Below are positions 10,645 to 20,623 of a stretch of 39,650 nt of DNA, piece after piece (positions within the stretch are counted from its first letter, which is position 1; each line of letters begins with the position of its first letter). This stretch comes from Asparagopsis taxiformis (lineage: Eukaryota; Rhodophyta; Florideophyceae; Bonnemaisoniales; Bonnemaisoniaceae). The notes beneath the pieces are model-generated. The model saw only the letters and a program-made list of their open reading frames with translations. It had not been told where the DNA came from and ran no database searches. The position numbers and the translations under genes were made by a program. The stretch is taken from NCBI GenBank assembly GCA_030407315.1, contig JALQPE010000402.1, forward strand, positions 1 through 39,650, written 5' to 3'.

Positions 10645-12071
10645 GTGGTGGAGCACAATGGACAGGATGTGGGTGATGCAATTGTGAGGTTGACGACGGA
10701 GGAAAAGGATATTGCAGTGATGGAAGTATCAAAGTGGCGGTACTCGGATGCTGTGAAGCCAAGGCACGATGAAATGGTGGTTGCGGAAGGCAGATTGTTA
10801 TATGATGCTATCCCTGAAAGGAATTACCCTTGTGTTTCCTACGAACATGTAAAATTTCTGATGGGAAGTAAGTTAATGTCCGGGGGTCAGCCACCGACAC
10901 AGTGGCGAAGGAGCAACAGAGAGGTTGTGGACTACGAAGCGGTGGGAGTAGAATTTCATGAACAATCAGATGGAGAATCTGAAGCGATATCACCGCATAG
11001 GAAGAAGCAAAAAGTGGAATCAGCACTTGACGCCAACACATACGGTAGTATGGAGACAAGGCTGAGAACACTAGAAAATATAATGCTTTCTGGAAATGGT
11101 AGCGAGTGTCGGCTTGGTTGGAGCGGAATGGTTCGAAATTGTGGATCAACAGTATCAGCTGGTAAGGTTTTATTGATGCTCTTACAGCGTGCGGTAGAGA
11201 AAGTTGTGGAACAGGTTAATCGAAGCACTTTGTCAAACTCAGGTGGCGGCTACCCACATAGTGAGATTGACGGTGCATGTACAAGTGGAACGGCTATTAG
11301 CGGACCGGTGCAGATTCCCATCTCATTGAGCACTGAGTTATTCCGGGAAATGCTAAAGGGAACAGCAGAAATCTATGGAGGGGGTATTACAAAGTGTACC
11401 CAGGGCTTCACGCGGCAGTAGCTGGAACTGGTGGGGAAGCTTTGAACATTACGTGTTCCAGTTTTGCAACACTATCAGATCTGCTAGGATTGGGGCACCG
11501 ATGGCGAACCGAGTGTCTGGTTCAAAGGCGTAACATCAGCAACTCGGAAGTGGAGGACAATGAAGAGTGTAGTTACATGAACGGTTCGGCGAGGTCATGT
11601 GGTTTGCGGTTGTTTGGTACGATATTGTGCTCGGGAATGATGGAAGCACAGTCGACATCTGTTGCAATTGGCAGTAGCTCATTCTGCAGTGCGGAAACAA
11701 CATCAAACGTGTGGTGTCTAATTCGAAAAAGTAGTGCTGTGGTCCAAGGTGAATACGTGCACGGAATGGAGCTGCAGAAATGTCCTTTGACATGTGATGT
11801 GCACGGGAGGAGCGACGGTGAAGGGAGTCTGGAAGGGTGGAAAAGCGAAGGAAAGAAATGTTTCCGTATAGAATGGGAGCCTGCGATGCAAAGAAAGCGA
11901 GGAAAGGCGGGGGATGTACTGTGGGGATCTCTGAGAGTTCATATGCCGTACGTCGTATTCCGTGGTGTGGAAGAACCTTGTCGTATAGACAAGTTGATAA
12001 CAGAAGATGTAGTGAACGACGTGGTAGGGTATAGTGCGTCAGAGAAAAAGGCAGAGGAGTACATTAAATGA
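10645..12071 (+). pseudogene. Unknown two-frame gene, probable transposon accessory gene
   Basis: No family recognised. The first frame (10645-11421) has no ATG at its opening; the first in-frame ATG is at 10720, so the start is uncertain or lost. It contains an acidic stretch, a basic RKKQK cluster near 10998 that could be a nuclear signal, and a short heptad-like segment (MVETRLRTLEN type) near 11050. The second frame (about 11394-12071) overlaps it by 28 bases and continues without an evident gap, ending in a charged EKKAEEYIK tail. One frameshift near 11394-11421 explains the pair better than two genes. It converges on the minus-strand gene ending at 12209, with 137 bases between stops. 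This repeats the arrangement at 3091-8489, so an accessory role in a transposon is inferred. Confidence 0.4.
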
Positions 12072-12208
12072 TGCCAGCAGTTGGATGAATCAGAAATACT
12101 TTAATGCAGATGATGCATGCATTGCAAAGCAGAACTAGTTGAGCGTTGGGACTTTTCCTAGAACTACTAATGAACCATACCGATATAAAGTTTCTAATCA
12201 AAGCAGTA

Positions 12209-13891
12209 CTACACATCAATTAGAGAAATACCAAGCTCGTCATCCTCCTGTAGAGGGACGCAATCAGGATTGGAAACGCGCCTGTCTGCCGTGTTTTCAA
12301 AGGAAAGTTCGGTTTGTACGATGCTTGAATCGAAACGTACAGACTCATATTCTTCAGCAGTGAGATTTCTCTTTTTTCTGATGATTCCGAACAGGCAATC
12401 ACCTCCCATGAGGTAGTCCCGCAGCTCTAGATGCCCCCATGCAACTCGCAAAGGGAATCCATCTTTCCCGAATTGAGGTGTAGGTATCTTGCTGAGGGCC
12501 GCATTGAATAAACCTTGGAGACATATTGCTATCTGATAACAAGCTTGAATGGCATGGGGCTCATGACAAAGCATCTCCAGTTGTGTGCATTGACAGAAAC
12601 TGCATAACAATATCATAGCTAAAGTAAGAAAAGAGAATGAACATACAGCCAATTTCTCCACCGGATTCTGCGCAGTTGTAATGTTTCCATTACCGATACC
12701 GCCGCTTACCTGAACTTTGTAAGTAACCTGAACGTGGAGCTCGGGACGGCTGAGAATGAAATTTGAGAAGATGGAATCATTTTTTGAATACACTTTCAGA
12801 GCGTCTTCTCCTGTTCCGTAAGCTTTCGACGTTGTCGGAATCGAGTCAGGTGGACACATGTCCGACGTTGACACATCAGAGTCGAGTGGAACAGCAATAG
12901 TTGCCTTCATATCTCGGTGGATGAGGAAGAATGCTTGCTTGACCAATTCCATTTTCATTTGCTTACGGGAACTGTTGAAGAACTGGGTGAGCTGCCGTAG
13001 AGCAGAGGTAATGATCGGAATGGATTGTATATCAGACGGTGACAGGTTGGGCATAGCGGAAGACGAAGAGGAGGACGTAGATGCACGGCGTGCTTCTCCT
13101 TTTGAACCAGACAGTCGCCGACGCTTCGAAGATCCAACCTGCAAACTCGTGGTCTGTTCTATGTTGCGTTCCGCCTCCGTGGGCATCGAAATATCCATAG
13201 CATGCAAAAGAGCGCGCTGCGAAATGTGCAGCCAAGATGGTTTATCGATGGGCAAAATTGTTGCATTCCGTAGTGCATAATCTCTCGAGATAGTATTGCT
13301 GTTCAAGTCCTCTTCTTCGCCGGGGTCCAGGATGCCGGCATTCCTGGTGGCCGAGTCCTTCCATCGTACAAATCTGTCATTCGCCATCGAAATAAATGCT
13401 GTTCCGACAATAGAGCGTTTTAAGAATATATGCCGTTTCCCAACCGCAGTGCCAATTAGAGATTTCTTGGATTGTCTTACCTCTGCATTAGAAGTCGAAG
13501 TCTGCGAAAACGACAATGCAGCAAGTAGCAATGTTGTACAGGACTTCACTTGCGCGGTTTCGTCAGACCTTGCATTCAAGTTCCTGAACAAACTGGGATC
13601 CACTGAAGTTTTGGTAAGCTCTGCAACGGTTCGGAAAGCGACGAATCTAGATGTCACATGCCTATTGTTGAACAAAGAGGACACTAGAGTGGTAATTTGA
13701 CCTGATCTTCTTGATCTCTCCTCGAGAACTACTGAAGGTACAGTGTTTGTCCCTGCAGCAGCCGAGGTCATGTACCGAATGCAAGCAAGCTCCATTTCAA
13801 TGGACGAAAGGGAGTCGCGCATATACTGTTCGAGGGATGCAAACTGTTCCTCAAACTTTGCAAACCTTGACAATGATAATTCATCTCGCAT
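12209..13891 (-). CDS. Hypothetical protein, 560 residues, convergent with the preceding gene
   Basis: One open frame from ATG 13891. I do not recognise the family. The N-terminal 45 residues (RFAKFEEQFASLEQYMRDSL) look helical and coiled-coil-forming. A Ser-rich, basic, probably disordered segment with a candidate nuclear signal (SSKRRRLSGSKGEARR) lies near residues 255-275. A hydrophobic stretch near residues 415-435 (CSFSFLTLAMILLCSF) could be a helix, or could be a retained intron: it starts with a donor-like GTATGT (12646-12641) and a T-rich run ending TTTAG. The obvious AG acceptors, however, give frameshifts or stops. The C-terminus is acidic. Shared layout with the 3091-8489 pair suggests a transposon gene, although no catalytic block of a transposase was seen. 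Confidence 0.45.
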   Translation of the reverse strand: MRDELSLSRFAKFEEQFASLEQYMRDSLSSIEMELACIRYMTSAAAGTNTVPSVVLEERSRRSGQITTLVSSLFNNRHVTSRFVAFRTVAELTKTSVDPSLFRNLNARSDETAQVKSCTTLLLAALSFSQTSTSNAEVRQSKKSLIGTAVGKRHIFLKRSIVGTAFISMANDRFVRWKDSATRNAGILDPGEEEDLNSNTISRDYALRNATILPIDKPSWLHISQRALLHAMDISMPTEAERNIEQTTSLQVGSSKRRRLSGSKGEARRASTSSSSSSAMPNLSPSDIQSIPIITSALRQLTQFFNSSRKQMKMELVKQAFFLIHRDMKATIAVPLDSDVSTSDMCPPDSIPTTSKAYGTGEDALKVYSKNDSIFSNFILSRPELHVQVTYKVQVSGGIGNGNITTAQNPVEKLAVCSFSFLTLAMILLCSFCQCTQLEMLCHEPHAIQACYQIAICLQGLFNAALSKIPTPQFGKDGFPLRVAWGHLELRDYLMGGDCLFGIIRKKRNLTAEEYESVRFDSSIVQTELSFENTADRRVSNPDCVPLQEDDELGISLIDV

Positions 13892-14120
13892 TTCAGCTCG
13901 AAATGATGGGATGTTCCACGTCCGGGAGAGGAGAATTGAGGTGCACGAGCAAATTGATTATCCAACGGGAAAGATAAATAGAAAGACTCGAGGGAAATGT
14001 CTGTCGTAAGCAGACCAATCATGTAACGGACAAGTGCAATGGTAGTGCCGTTACGAAATATGAGGGCTGTAACGGTCCTCGGCATACTGAGAAGCAGTGA
14101 AACCAGCAATGTAGGCTCGA

Positions 14121-14243
14121 GTTGAAATTTGGTAACTTTTATGGTCTGAAATTGCTGCAGTAAAAAGCGATCTACCATTGTGCACTTTGCTAGATCGCTT
14201 TTTACTGCAGTAATTTCAGGCGTAAAAATTACCAAATTTCAAC
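14121..14243. repeat. Long hairpin element 1 (MITE/foldback-like)
   Basis: A 123-bp inverted repeat. Outer arms are GTTGAAATTTGGTAA and TTACCAAATTTCAAC. Inner arms are CTGCAGTAAAAAGCGATCTA and TAGATCGCTTTTTACTGCAG, with a short loop CCATTGTGCACTTTGC. It is related to the element at 14790, so it is a dispersed non-autonomous repeat rather than a chance hairpin. Confidence 0.8.
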
Positions 14244-14789
14244 TGTACAAACCATGACGGCCAACAATACATGACGTAGTATTTTACCACCGCTTATTCT
14301 GCTCAGAGACTGTGAAGGTGCGGCACTGGGAAACTCGGTGAGCTATTCGGCCGTATACTTTGGTAATACACGACCGGGAATTTGTACGTAGCAGAGCACA
14401 TTGGTGCCCCGCAATGTTAACGACAGCAAAGCTAACTTTTTTGCTCTGTGCATTCCAATATGCACAGAGTGCAATAAGCAGAGCAAGTGATAGCCCCCTT
14501 ACTCTGCAGCACACATGTATAACATTGCGCAATTTTACACACTAGTGCACTTGTCAGTATGTTGAACAGCAGTACGACGCCATCATCATGCGCTGGAATG
14601 TATCGTAGGACGTAGGACGTCCGCGAAGTTAAAAGTCTAGACTAGTTTAACGATCGATATCCAAAACTAGGAATTCCCAGCAAGATATATTCGTAAAAGA
14701 AGAATCTGATGATTATCGTTCCATAAACTAGTCAGACGTTTCAGTTGGTTAGTTCTGGAATAAAGCATGAACGATTAGAGCGGTGCTTT

Positions 14790-14905
14790 AAATTTGGAAA
14801 TTTTTCATTCTGAAATTACTGCAGCAAAAAGTGATCTAGCCAAGTGCACTTTGCTAGATCACTTTTTACTGCAGTAATTTCAGAGCGAAAAAAATTACCA
14901 AATTT
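14790..14905. repeat. Long hairpin element 2, related to element 1
   Basis: An inverted repeat of about 116 bp with outer arms AAATTTGG and CCAAATTT and inner arms CTGCAGCAAAAAGTGATCTAG and its inverse around the same loop GTGCACTTTGC as element 1. It ends about 360 bases before the MTase ATG at 15266. Between the two elements (14244-14789) and back to 13892 no gene was supported. Confidence 0.8.
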
Positions 14906-15265
14906 CAATTGTGAATCGAGAACGAGTCTAGCTACTATTATTTCTCTACTATCTCCTTGCCATTCGCGCTCGTTGAAGTTAGTTTACTGGCACAGAGTGC
15001 AAGCGACTTACGCACCCCTTCCAAACTACTACAAACCCCTACTCTAATCCCTGCAATACAACTCTGGCTTCTGTCGCCATCCTCACGTCCCCTCGCGAGA
15101 TATCGGCGGCGTGTCGGTTCCAGAATTTCCGATTTCGAATTTATTGGCGCCGCGTGGACTTTGGAGGGCGTGGACTTCCAGTCCGCCCTTTTGATCGTCG
15201 AAAACTTTCCCCACTCATCTTTTTCCATTCTCCCTGCTCTCCCTTTTCTCTTCACCTCACAAGTA

Positions 15266-17992
15266 ATGGCGGAAGTACGACGGCGACATGGGCTCGTCGT
15301 AACACGCAGCGAAAATGGACCAACAGAACCGCATGATTTGTACGGAGACGGAACAATTCTCTGGGTGGATCCGGCGCGCGTTGTTTCAATTCCAGCGATT
15401 GAAGGGGCTGCCACTCCTGCCTCTGATATTCCCCGCGGAACGCACCTAAACTTCGATGCTCTCTATCTGTACGGTACCATAGCGGAAAACGGGGACGTTA
15501 CCCTGGTTGGAGGTATGGACGTTTGCGAAGAGGTATTGTCACGCCCCCGAACCAAGACTTCAAGGTATTTACTCCGCATGTGCTATGAGTCTATTTCCAC
15601 GAAACCGCATACGCTTGCCTTGATTCTGTATCACATTCTGGAGAGCGAAAGGACAATTCCGTTCTACGAAAGTGTGTCAATTGTAGCTTACATGCGGGAC
15701 TGCTGGCATAATAGAGAGAAGGACGAAGATAACGTTCCACTGGAAGAACGTTCACTCTCAGCGTTCCGAAGGGCTGTGGGCAGTCTGTACAGATTCAATC
15801 TACCATCCCTAGAAGCCATCGTAATCGTTGACAGGTGGTTTTCATATGCGTACCACCGCCACACGTCTAACATTGTGCAATCAGTGCGGAACTTCACGAG
15901 TACTGGTGATGATGGCAATACAGAGCTTGATACTAGAGTATGGGATCTGTTTCTTACCAGCTGTGGGATGCAGGATTTGTCGGTATCGTTCTTTATTCCG
16001 GTGTACATCAATGAGCGTGATGAGCCAAGGGGTGTAGAAATTTCAACGAAAACCTCCCAGAGTCCTCGTCCCTCAGGTCCAGTGTTCTATGAATACCGAA
16101 ACCATAACACACAGGAAAGGACAGCTATTGGACGAGATGCGTACTCCAGGCAAACTCTGGCTTGTCAATTCTTTGTTTCACACGTTCAGGAAAGGGCTAC
16201 AGATCATGGTAACTGGGCAACTCCAAGATATTCCCCGTCTTTCCGGAAAGTTGTATTTCTCATGGGATTGATTCAGATGGATCGAGACTGGAAGTTGCGA
16301 GTAGAAACGCGCCCACGACAACGGACAAGAACCAGGTCTGCGGCTAGATTGACAGCGCTAATCAAAAAGGACAGTCCTTTTACGGCACAGCGTCTGGGAT
16401 ATGGGGTTCATCAGGTTCTGGCAGCATGGGATGAGTTGGCAAAATCCCTGGGGTCAGGCGGTGCAGAAGAGCTCCTACAACCTTACCTTCTTTACGACCA
16501 GAGACTGTTTACGTACCACGTCCTGGACTCGGAAAATAGGGGCTTTTCACCGCTTCGAGAGCTGAAGACCTTGTTGCATGGCAGAGGAGCTGTTCGAAGA
16601 GTGCAACACTCGGCAAGCATTTCAAGTGCTGCTGTCCATCGTACACTGCTGCAAGACGCTCAGATGCGCCTCTGTGCAAAGTCATTCTGGGAACACTTAA
16701 TGGCAATATGTCGCAATGACAAATTGTTCGACCTATCTGTCTCGGCTCCGCAAGATATACCGTTCATACAGAGCTTCCAGCCGTCCCCCGGTTCCCCGGT
16801 TTCCGGGAGGTTCACGACTATTCCGGCACTGGCGATGGTGGAAAGGCAGCTCACAGCGTTCAGCCTCACAGAAGAGCCGCAATCAACGCCCGACCCAAAT
16901 GAGGAGCTGTTCAGAGAAATGGAGACGACAGCTTCTCCAGTGCGGGAATCTTCGGTAACCCGACAGGTGTCGGAAGCCGTGGCCGCGAACCCGACTAAGC
17001 GTAGGCGTCTAGAGGTCAGTACGATCGGTGCAGCAAGCTCAGGGGCTAACCCGGCTAGCAGCAGCACCGGTCCAAACGAAGCTGATGTGAACTCCATGCG
17101 GGTCGAAGAGGAAGTGTTAATTCCTGCGGAACTGGAGAACATGAAAGGATGTTTCCTACATACATTCAACTGTAGTTTCCGAGACCTTCTGAAAAACTAC
17201 GACGCCGTTGACAATCCTGGTAAGCCGCAAATCCGGGAAGGTGCTCAGTTGGTCCTCACTGACCCGCCGTACAATACTAGGCGTATGTCCGGCAGAGGAA
17301 ACTCTGGTTACGATGTCCTCCGTCAGGAAGAAATCGAAGACACGGTAGCTGAAATTTCCAAGGTGACGCGCAAGGGTGGTCATGTTCTCATATTCACATC
17401 TGCTGCTCTGTTCTACAATTGGGTTTACGAGCTCCGCAAAGTGAAGTACTCTGCCGGCTATCCTATGTTTGCCGTTGATTCGCAGCCTATTGTGTGTACT
17501 CGGAGTCCGACACATTTCACATACCCCCCGTATCGTATCACGACAAGTTTGTTGAATATGGTGGAGTTGGTCGTACATGCCACCAAGCTCGGCAAGGGGA
17601 GAGAAGGCTGGGGGATGGTTAATTACCGAAATGCCGGATACATACCATCTAGATTCAAGGCTTGGACAAATGTCATCGACAACATCCCGCGGATCACTGC
17701 GTCGGAGACGGTGAAATATATGGACAAGGACAAGAAGAAGGTTACGTTGCGCCCCGAGCAGAAGACCGTCGCTCTCATGCAAGAGCTCATTGGGCGTTTC
17801 TCAAACCAGGGCGACCTGGTTGTTGACATGTTTGCTGGAACTTTCTCCACTGCTGTTGCATGCCTGACAATGCACCATGGTCAGTACAGGAGGTTTGTCG
17901 GGTGTGAGAAGTTCAAGGATTGCTACGAACTGTCTCTTCCTAGACACTACGGTGTTGAAAAGGGGGCCTCAGACAGTACTGCGAGACAGTGA
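15266..17992 (+). CDS. Beta-class DNA amino-methyltransferase (N6-adenine/N4-cytosine type), copy B
   Basis: A 908-residue protein starting at the ATG at 15266. The frame is open back to 14957, but the intervening sequence is pyrimidine-rich like a leader. Motif IV is DPPY at residues 666-669, with flanks LVLTDPPYNTRR. The target-recognition region follows, then GDLVVDMFAGTFSTA (FAGTF from residue 856) and RRFVGCEKF, which are motifs X/I/II. Catalytic motif before SAM motif is the permuted beta class of bacterial amino-MTases; DPPY favours N6-adenine, though N4-cytosine is possible. A nuclear-signal-like KRRRLE starts at residue 578. The N-terminal half aligns with copies A and C; the place of the ParB-like EGAHR of copy C is degenerate here (VGGMD). 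No SET domain follows: the stop lies in a palindromic repeat at 17988, so the C-terminus was probably cut off. Both SAM-binding and catalytic motifs are intact, so enzyme activity is plausible. Confidence 0.82.
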   Translation: MAEVRRRHGLVVTRSENGPTEPHDLYGDGTILWVDPARVVSIPAIEGAATPASDIPRGTHLNFDALYLYGTIAENGDVTLVGGMDVCEEVLSRPRTKTSRYLLRMCYESISTKPHTLALILYHILESERTIPFYESVSIVAYMRDCWHNREKDEDNVPLEERSLSAFRRAVGSLYRFNLPSLEAIVIVDRWFSYAYHRHTSNIVQSVRNFTSTGDDGNTELDTRVWDLFLTSCGMQDLSVSFFIPVYINERDEPRGVEISTKTSQSPRPSGPVFYEYRNHNTQERTAIGRDAYSRQTLACQFFVSHVQERATDHGNWATPRYSPSFRKVVFLMGLIQMDRDWKLRVETRPRQRTRTRSAARLTALIKKDSPFTAQRLGYGVHQVLAAWDELAKSLGSGGAEELLQPYLLYDQRLFTYHVLDSENRGFSPLRELKTLLHGRGAVRRVQHSASISSAAVHRTLLQDAQMRLCAKSFWEHLMAICRNDKLFDLSVSAPQDIPFIQSFQPSPGSPVSGRFTTIPALAMVERQLTAFSLTEEPQSTPDPNEELFREMETTASPVRESSVTRQVSEAVAANPTKRRRLEVSTIGAASSGANPASSSTGPNEADVNSMRVEEEVLIPAELENMKGCFLHTFNCSFRDLLKNYDAVDNPGKPQIREGAQLVLTDPPYNTRRMSGRGNSGYDVLRQEEIEDTVAEISKVTRKGGHVLIFTSAALFYNWVYELRKVKYSAGYPMFAVDSQPIVCTRSPTHFTYPPYRITTSLLNMVELVVHATKLGKGREGWGMVNYRNAGYIPSRFKAWTNVIDNIPRITASETVKYMDKDKKKVTLRPEQKTVALMQELIGRFSNQGDLVVDMFAGTFSTAVACLTMHHGQYRRFVGCEKFKDCYELSLPRHYGVEKGASDSTARQ

Positions 17993-18150
17993 TTTTTACT
18001 GTCTGAGACAGTAAAAATCACTATGCGGCAAATGAAAATTAATGCCACACTTGGAGACAGTGATTTGCACTGTCTGGCAGACAGTACGGAACACTGTCTG
18101 CAGACAGTAAAAAACACTGTCTCACAGTACTGTCTGAGGCAGTGAATGGA
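17970..18150. repeat. Cluster of GACAGT..ACTGTC hairpins at the MTase 3' end
   Basis: Several inverted repeats follow one another. 17988-18022 has arms AGTGATTTTTACTGTC and GACAGTAAAAATCACT. Further GACAGT/ACTGTC pairs occur near 18053-18078, 18079-18104 and 18105-18140. The MTase stop codon is inside the first one. The same GACAGTGATTTTCACTGTC motif recurs in the tandem array at 18308. Confidence 0.75.
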
Positions 18151-18307
18151 GACAGTAAAAATTAATGATTTATTCAATAGTTGGATATGATGTAATTTAC
18201 TGTACTGGGCAGTGTTGGCGGATAGTGTTTTGTATTGGCCAAGGCAACATGGCCGGATAGTGAAATACGCTGCCTGGGACAATAGATGGAACCAACACGG
18301 TGCACTG

Positions 18308-18822
18308 TCCTGGGCAGTACCTGGAGACAGTGATTTTCACTGTCCTGGGCAGTACCTGGAGACAGTGATTTTCACTGTCCTGGGCAATACCTGGAGACAG
18401 TGATTTTCACTGTCCTGGGCAGTACCTGTAGACAGTATTTCGTGCTGCCCTGGGCAGCACCTGTAGACAGTATTTCGTGCTGCCCTGGGCAGCACCTGTA
18501 GACAGTATTTCGTGCTGCCCTGGGCAGCACCTGTAGACAGTATTTCGTGCTGCCCTGGGCAGCACCTGTAGACAGTATTTCGTGCTGCCCTGGGCAGTAC
18601 CTGTAGACAGTACTTTGTGCTGCCCTGGGCAGCACCTGTAGACAGTACTTTGTGCTGCCCTGGGCAGCACCTGTAGACAGTACTTTGTGCTGCCCTGGGC
18701 AGCACCTGTAGACAGTATTTCGTGCTGCCCTGGGCAGCACCTGGAGACAGTATTTCGTGCTGCCCTGGGCAGCACCTGGAGACAGTATTTCGTGCTGCCC
18801 TGGGCAGCACCTGGAGACAGTA
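18308..18822. repeat. 35-bp tandem repeat, about 14-15 units
   Basis: Units start at 18308 and recur every 35 bases to 18798. Each contains CCTGGGCAG(T/C)ACCTG(G/T)AGACAGT. Three sub-types are ordered: early units with TGATTTTCACTGT, a middle block with ATTTCGTGCTGC, and an ACTTTGTGCTGC block at about 18600-18690. The array grew from the hairpin motif at 17988. The minus-strand frames of up to 182 residues across it are translations of the repeat (35 bp is not a multiple of 3, giving a 35-residue period) and are not genes. Confidence 0.93.
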
Positions 18823-19523
18823 AAAGTAGTGTCCTGATATAGTAAAATTCGGTGTCTGGGAGTGGTGGATGAGATGGAGCGTCACGCTGTCGTGGGCATC
18901 TTTCTGGGGTAGAGGAAGGCAGTTCTAGCGCTATGAGGATGGGGCATGGACGGTATTCATATGGGAATGGACAGAATAGTACGGCTAGGAATTTTTATTT
19001 CGTAGTGACTATGAGCTAGCGAGAGGTATACGCGGTAGGATAGGTAGCAATCTAAGAGGGTGCGATATGGGAAGCTTCACTCTGGATTTGTTTATTTGCG
19101 CAGGCTACATTGAGAATAAACAATCCCTATGTTAAAAATGCTACTACAACTAACACTATTCCGACCAGTAAAACTAAAACTACTAGAAAAGTCTAGAAAT
19201 CTATCAACTGATTGAGCTGCATGAATAAGCTAGGAAATGAAGAGAAGAAGAAAAAATGATGTATAGAAAGGAAACAAGTTAGTGACGTTGAATTGGAGAG
19301 GGAAATTGATGGTGATTAGGAGACTAACGTACCTTAACAAATACCATTGCATCCCAAATTGAGATATGTACTCACAGGCAGAAAAGAAAAGTAGTGGAGA
19401 AGTGGTAAGAGAGAAAGATAAATGAAAGTAGAAGTGGAACACTCACCGACTGGAAACCTGAGAAAGAGAAAACGAATAGAAAACTGGGTTAGTGGCGTGA
19501 GTTGTGGAAACGTACCATCATGG

Positions 19524-19664
19524 TTCATATCTGTCGGAGACAAAGCAACAACTTCGGCTCTGGAAGCAGTATTGATGATCTACAACTTACGCTTTGGAAG
19601 CAGTATAGATGATCTGTACTGCTTCCACAGCCGGAGTTGTTGCTTTGTTTCCGACGGATATGAA
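19524..19664. repeat. 141-bp hairpin element in a non-coding gap
   Basis: The left arm TTCATATCTGTCGGAGACAA continues with AGCAACAACTTCGGCTCTGG; the right arm is its inverse with a few mismatches. The centre carries a short direct repeat (GGAAGCAGTAT.GATGATCT twice). It is unlike the other hairpins in the window. The rest of 18823-20623 shows no gene I can support. Confidence 0.75.
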
Positions 19665-20623
19665 GATGGAAACAGGGATCTCCAGAATCTGTTGTTTAAG
19701 TAGCACTCTGCGGGCGGAAATGACGTGTAGGAGAACAATAGAGGGATGAGTTTGAAACGGAGCGGTGCGATGGGAGGCCCAGAAAAACGATACCTAGGGT
19801 GCGAATTACGCTTTGAAGCACATGACCTGGCAGAACAGGCGCAAAATTATTGTATCTTCTACCGCCTTCTCTAGTCTATAATGACGTCATCACTACAGAA
19901 ATATAGGAAAAACACTAGCATATGGGGCCTACTGGAAAGGGGGAGGCGAGGAGTAGGAAAAATGGCGCACTTTCCTGGACGAGGAGTCCGCGCTTCCAGT
20001 GATGATTTGGACGGTATATATCGATGACGTCATTGCATGCTCTGAGCACACTTGGCAGGCAGTCAAAGCGGGCCACGTGGATGTGGGCGGCTAGGAAACA
20101 GCAGTGTGGGAGAAATTTTATAATTTTCATGTTGCAAGCGAGCAGTGAATCTGCATTGCAATATATAAATTTATGCTAATTTAAGATATCACACCGAGTA
20201 CGATTCAACGAGAGATTGTGCTTTCAACTTGTAAATAGGGCCGAAAATGGTAGAGTATACGAGTAGGAAGTACGTGTATGAGAAAATCAGATTCAGTATT
20301 AGTGCCTAGAGCATCACTGCGAAATAAACGGCCGTTTTCCGGAAATGGATACATCTTGGCTGGGTTTGTGGTTAGGGGATGCGATACAAGATAGCAAAAC
20401 GATGTTGAGTCCGGATGAAATAGCAATCAATGTGCATAAAGCAATGAGCATAGGGCAAAGCATTGTGGTGAACCAGTTCATTGGATCGAATGAAAGCCTG
20501 GAAAGGTTTCGTAACGGTTAAAAGTAGTAGTACTGTATTGAGATAGTAGTCATGTCATAGAAGTTTAGAGTTGTATTCTATGCAACAAAACTGAGCGAAG
20601 AAGAAAAGAACAAAAACATCAAG

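Noticed and set aside
12576..12646. Spliceosomal intron in the 560-residue minus-strand gene
   Set aside because: A GTATGT donor and T-rich tract are visible, but the nearest AG acceptors (28 or 47 nt) give immediate stops or shifts, and the frame is open without splicing.
18337..18885. Minus-strand frames of 122-182 residues with a repeated CCPGQHEILSTGAAQGSTKY pattern
   Set aside because: They are the three-frame translation of the 35-bp tandem repeat; the same peptide appears in all frames and there is no start, domain or composition of a real protein.
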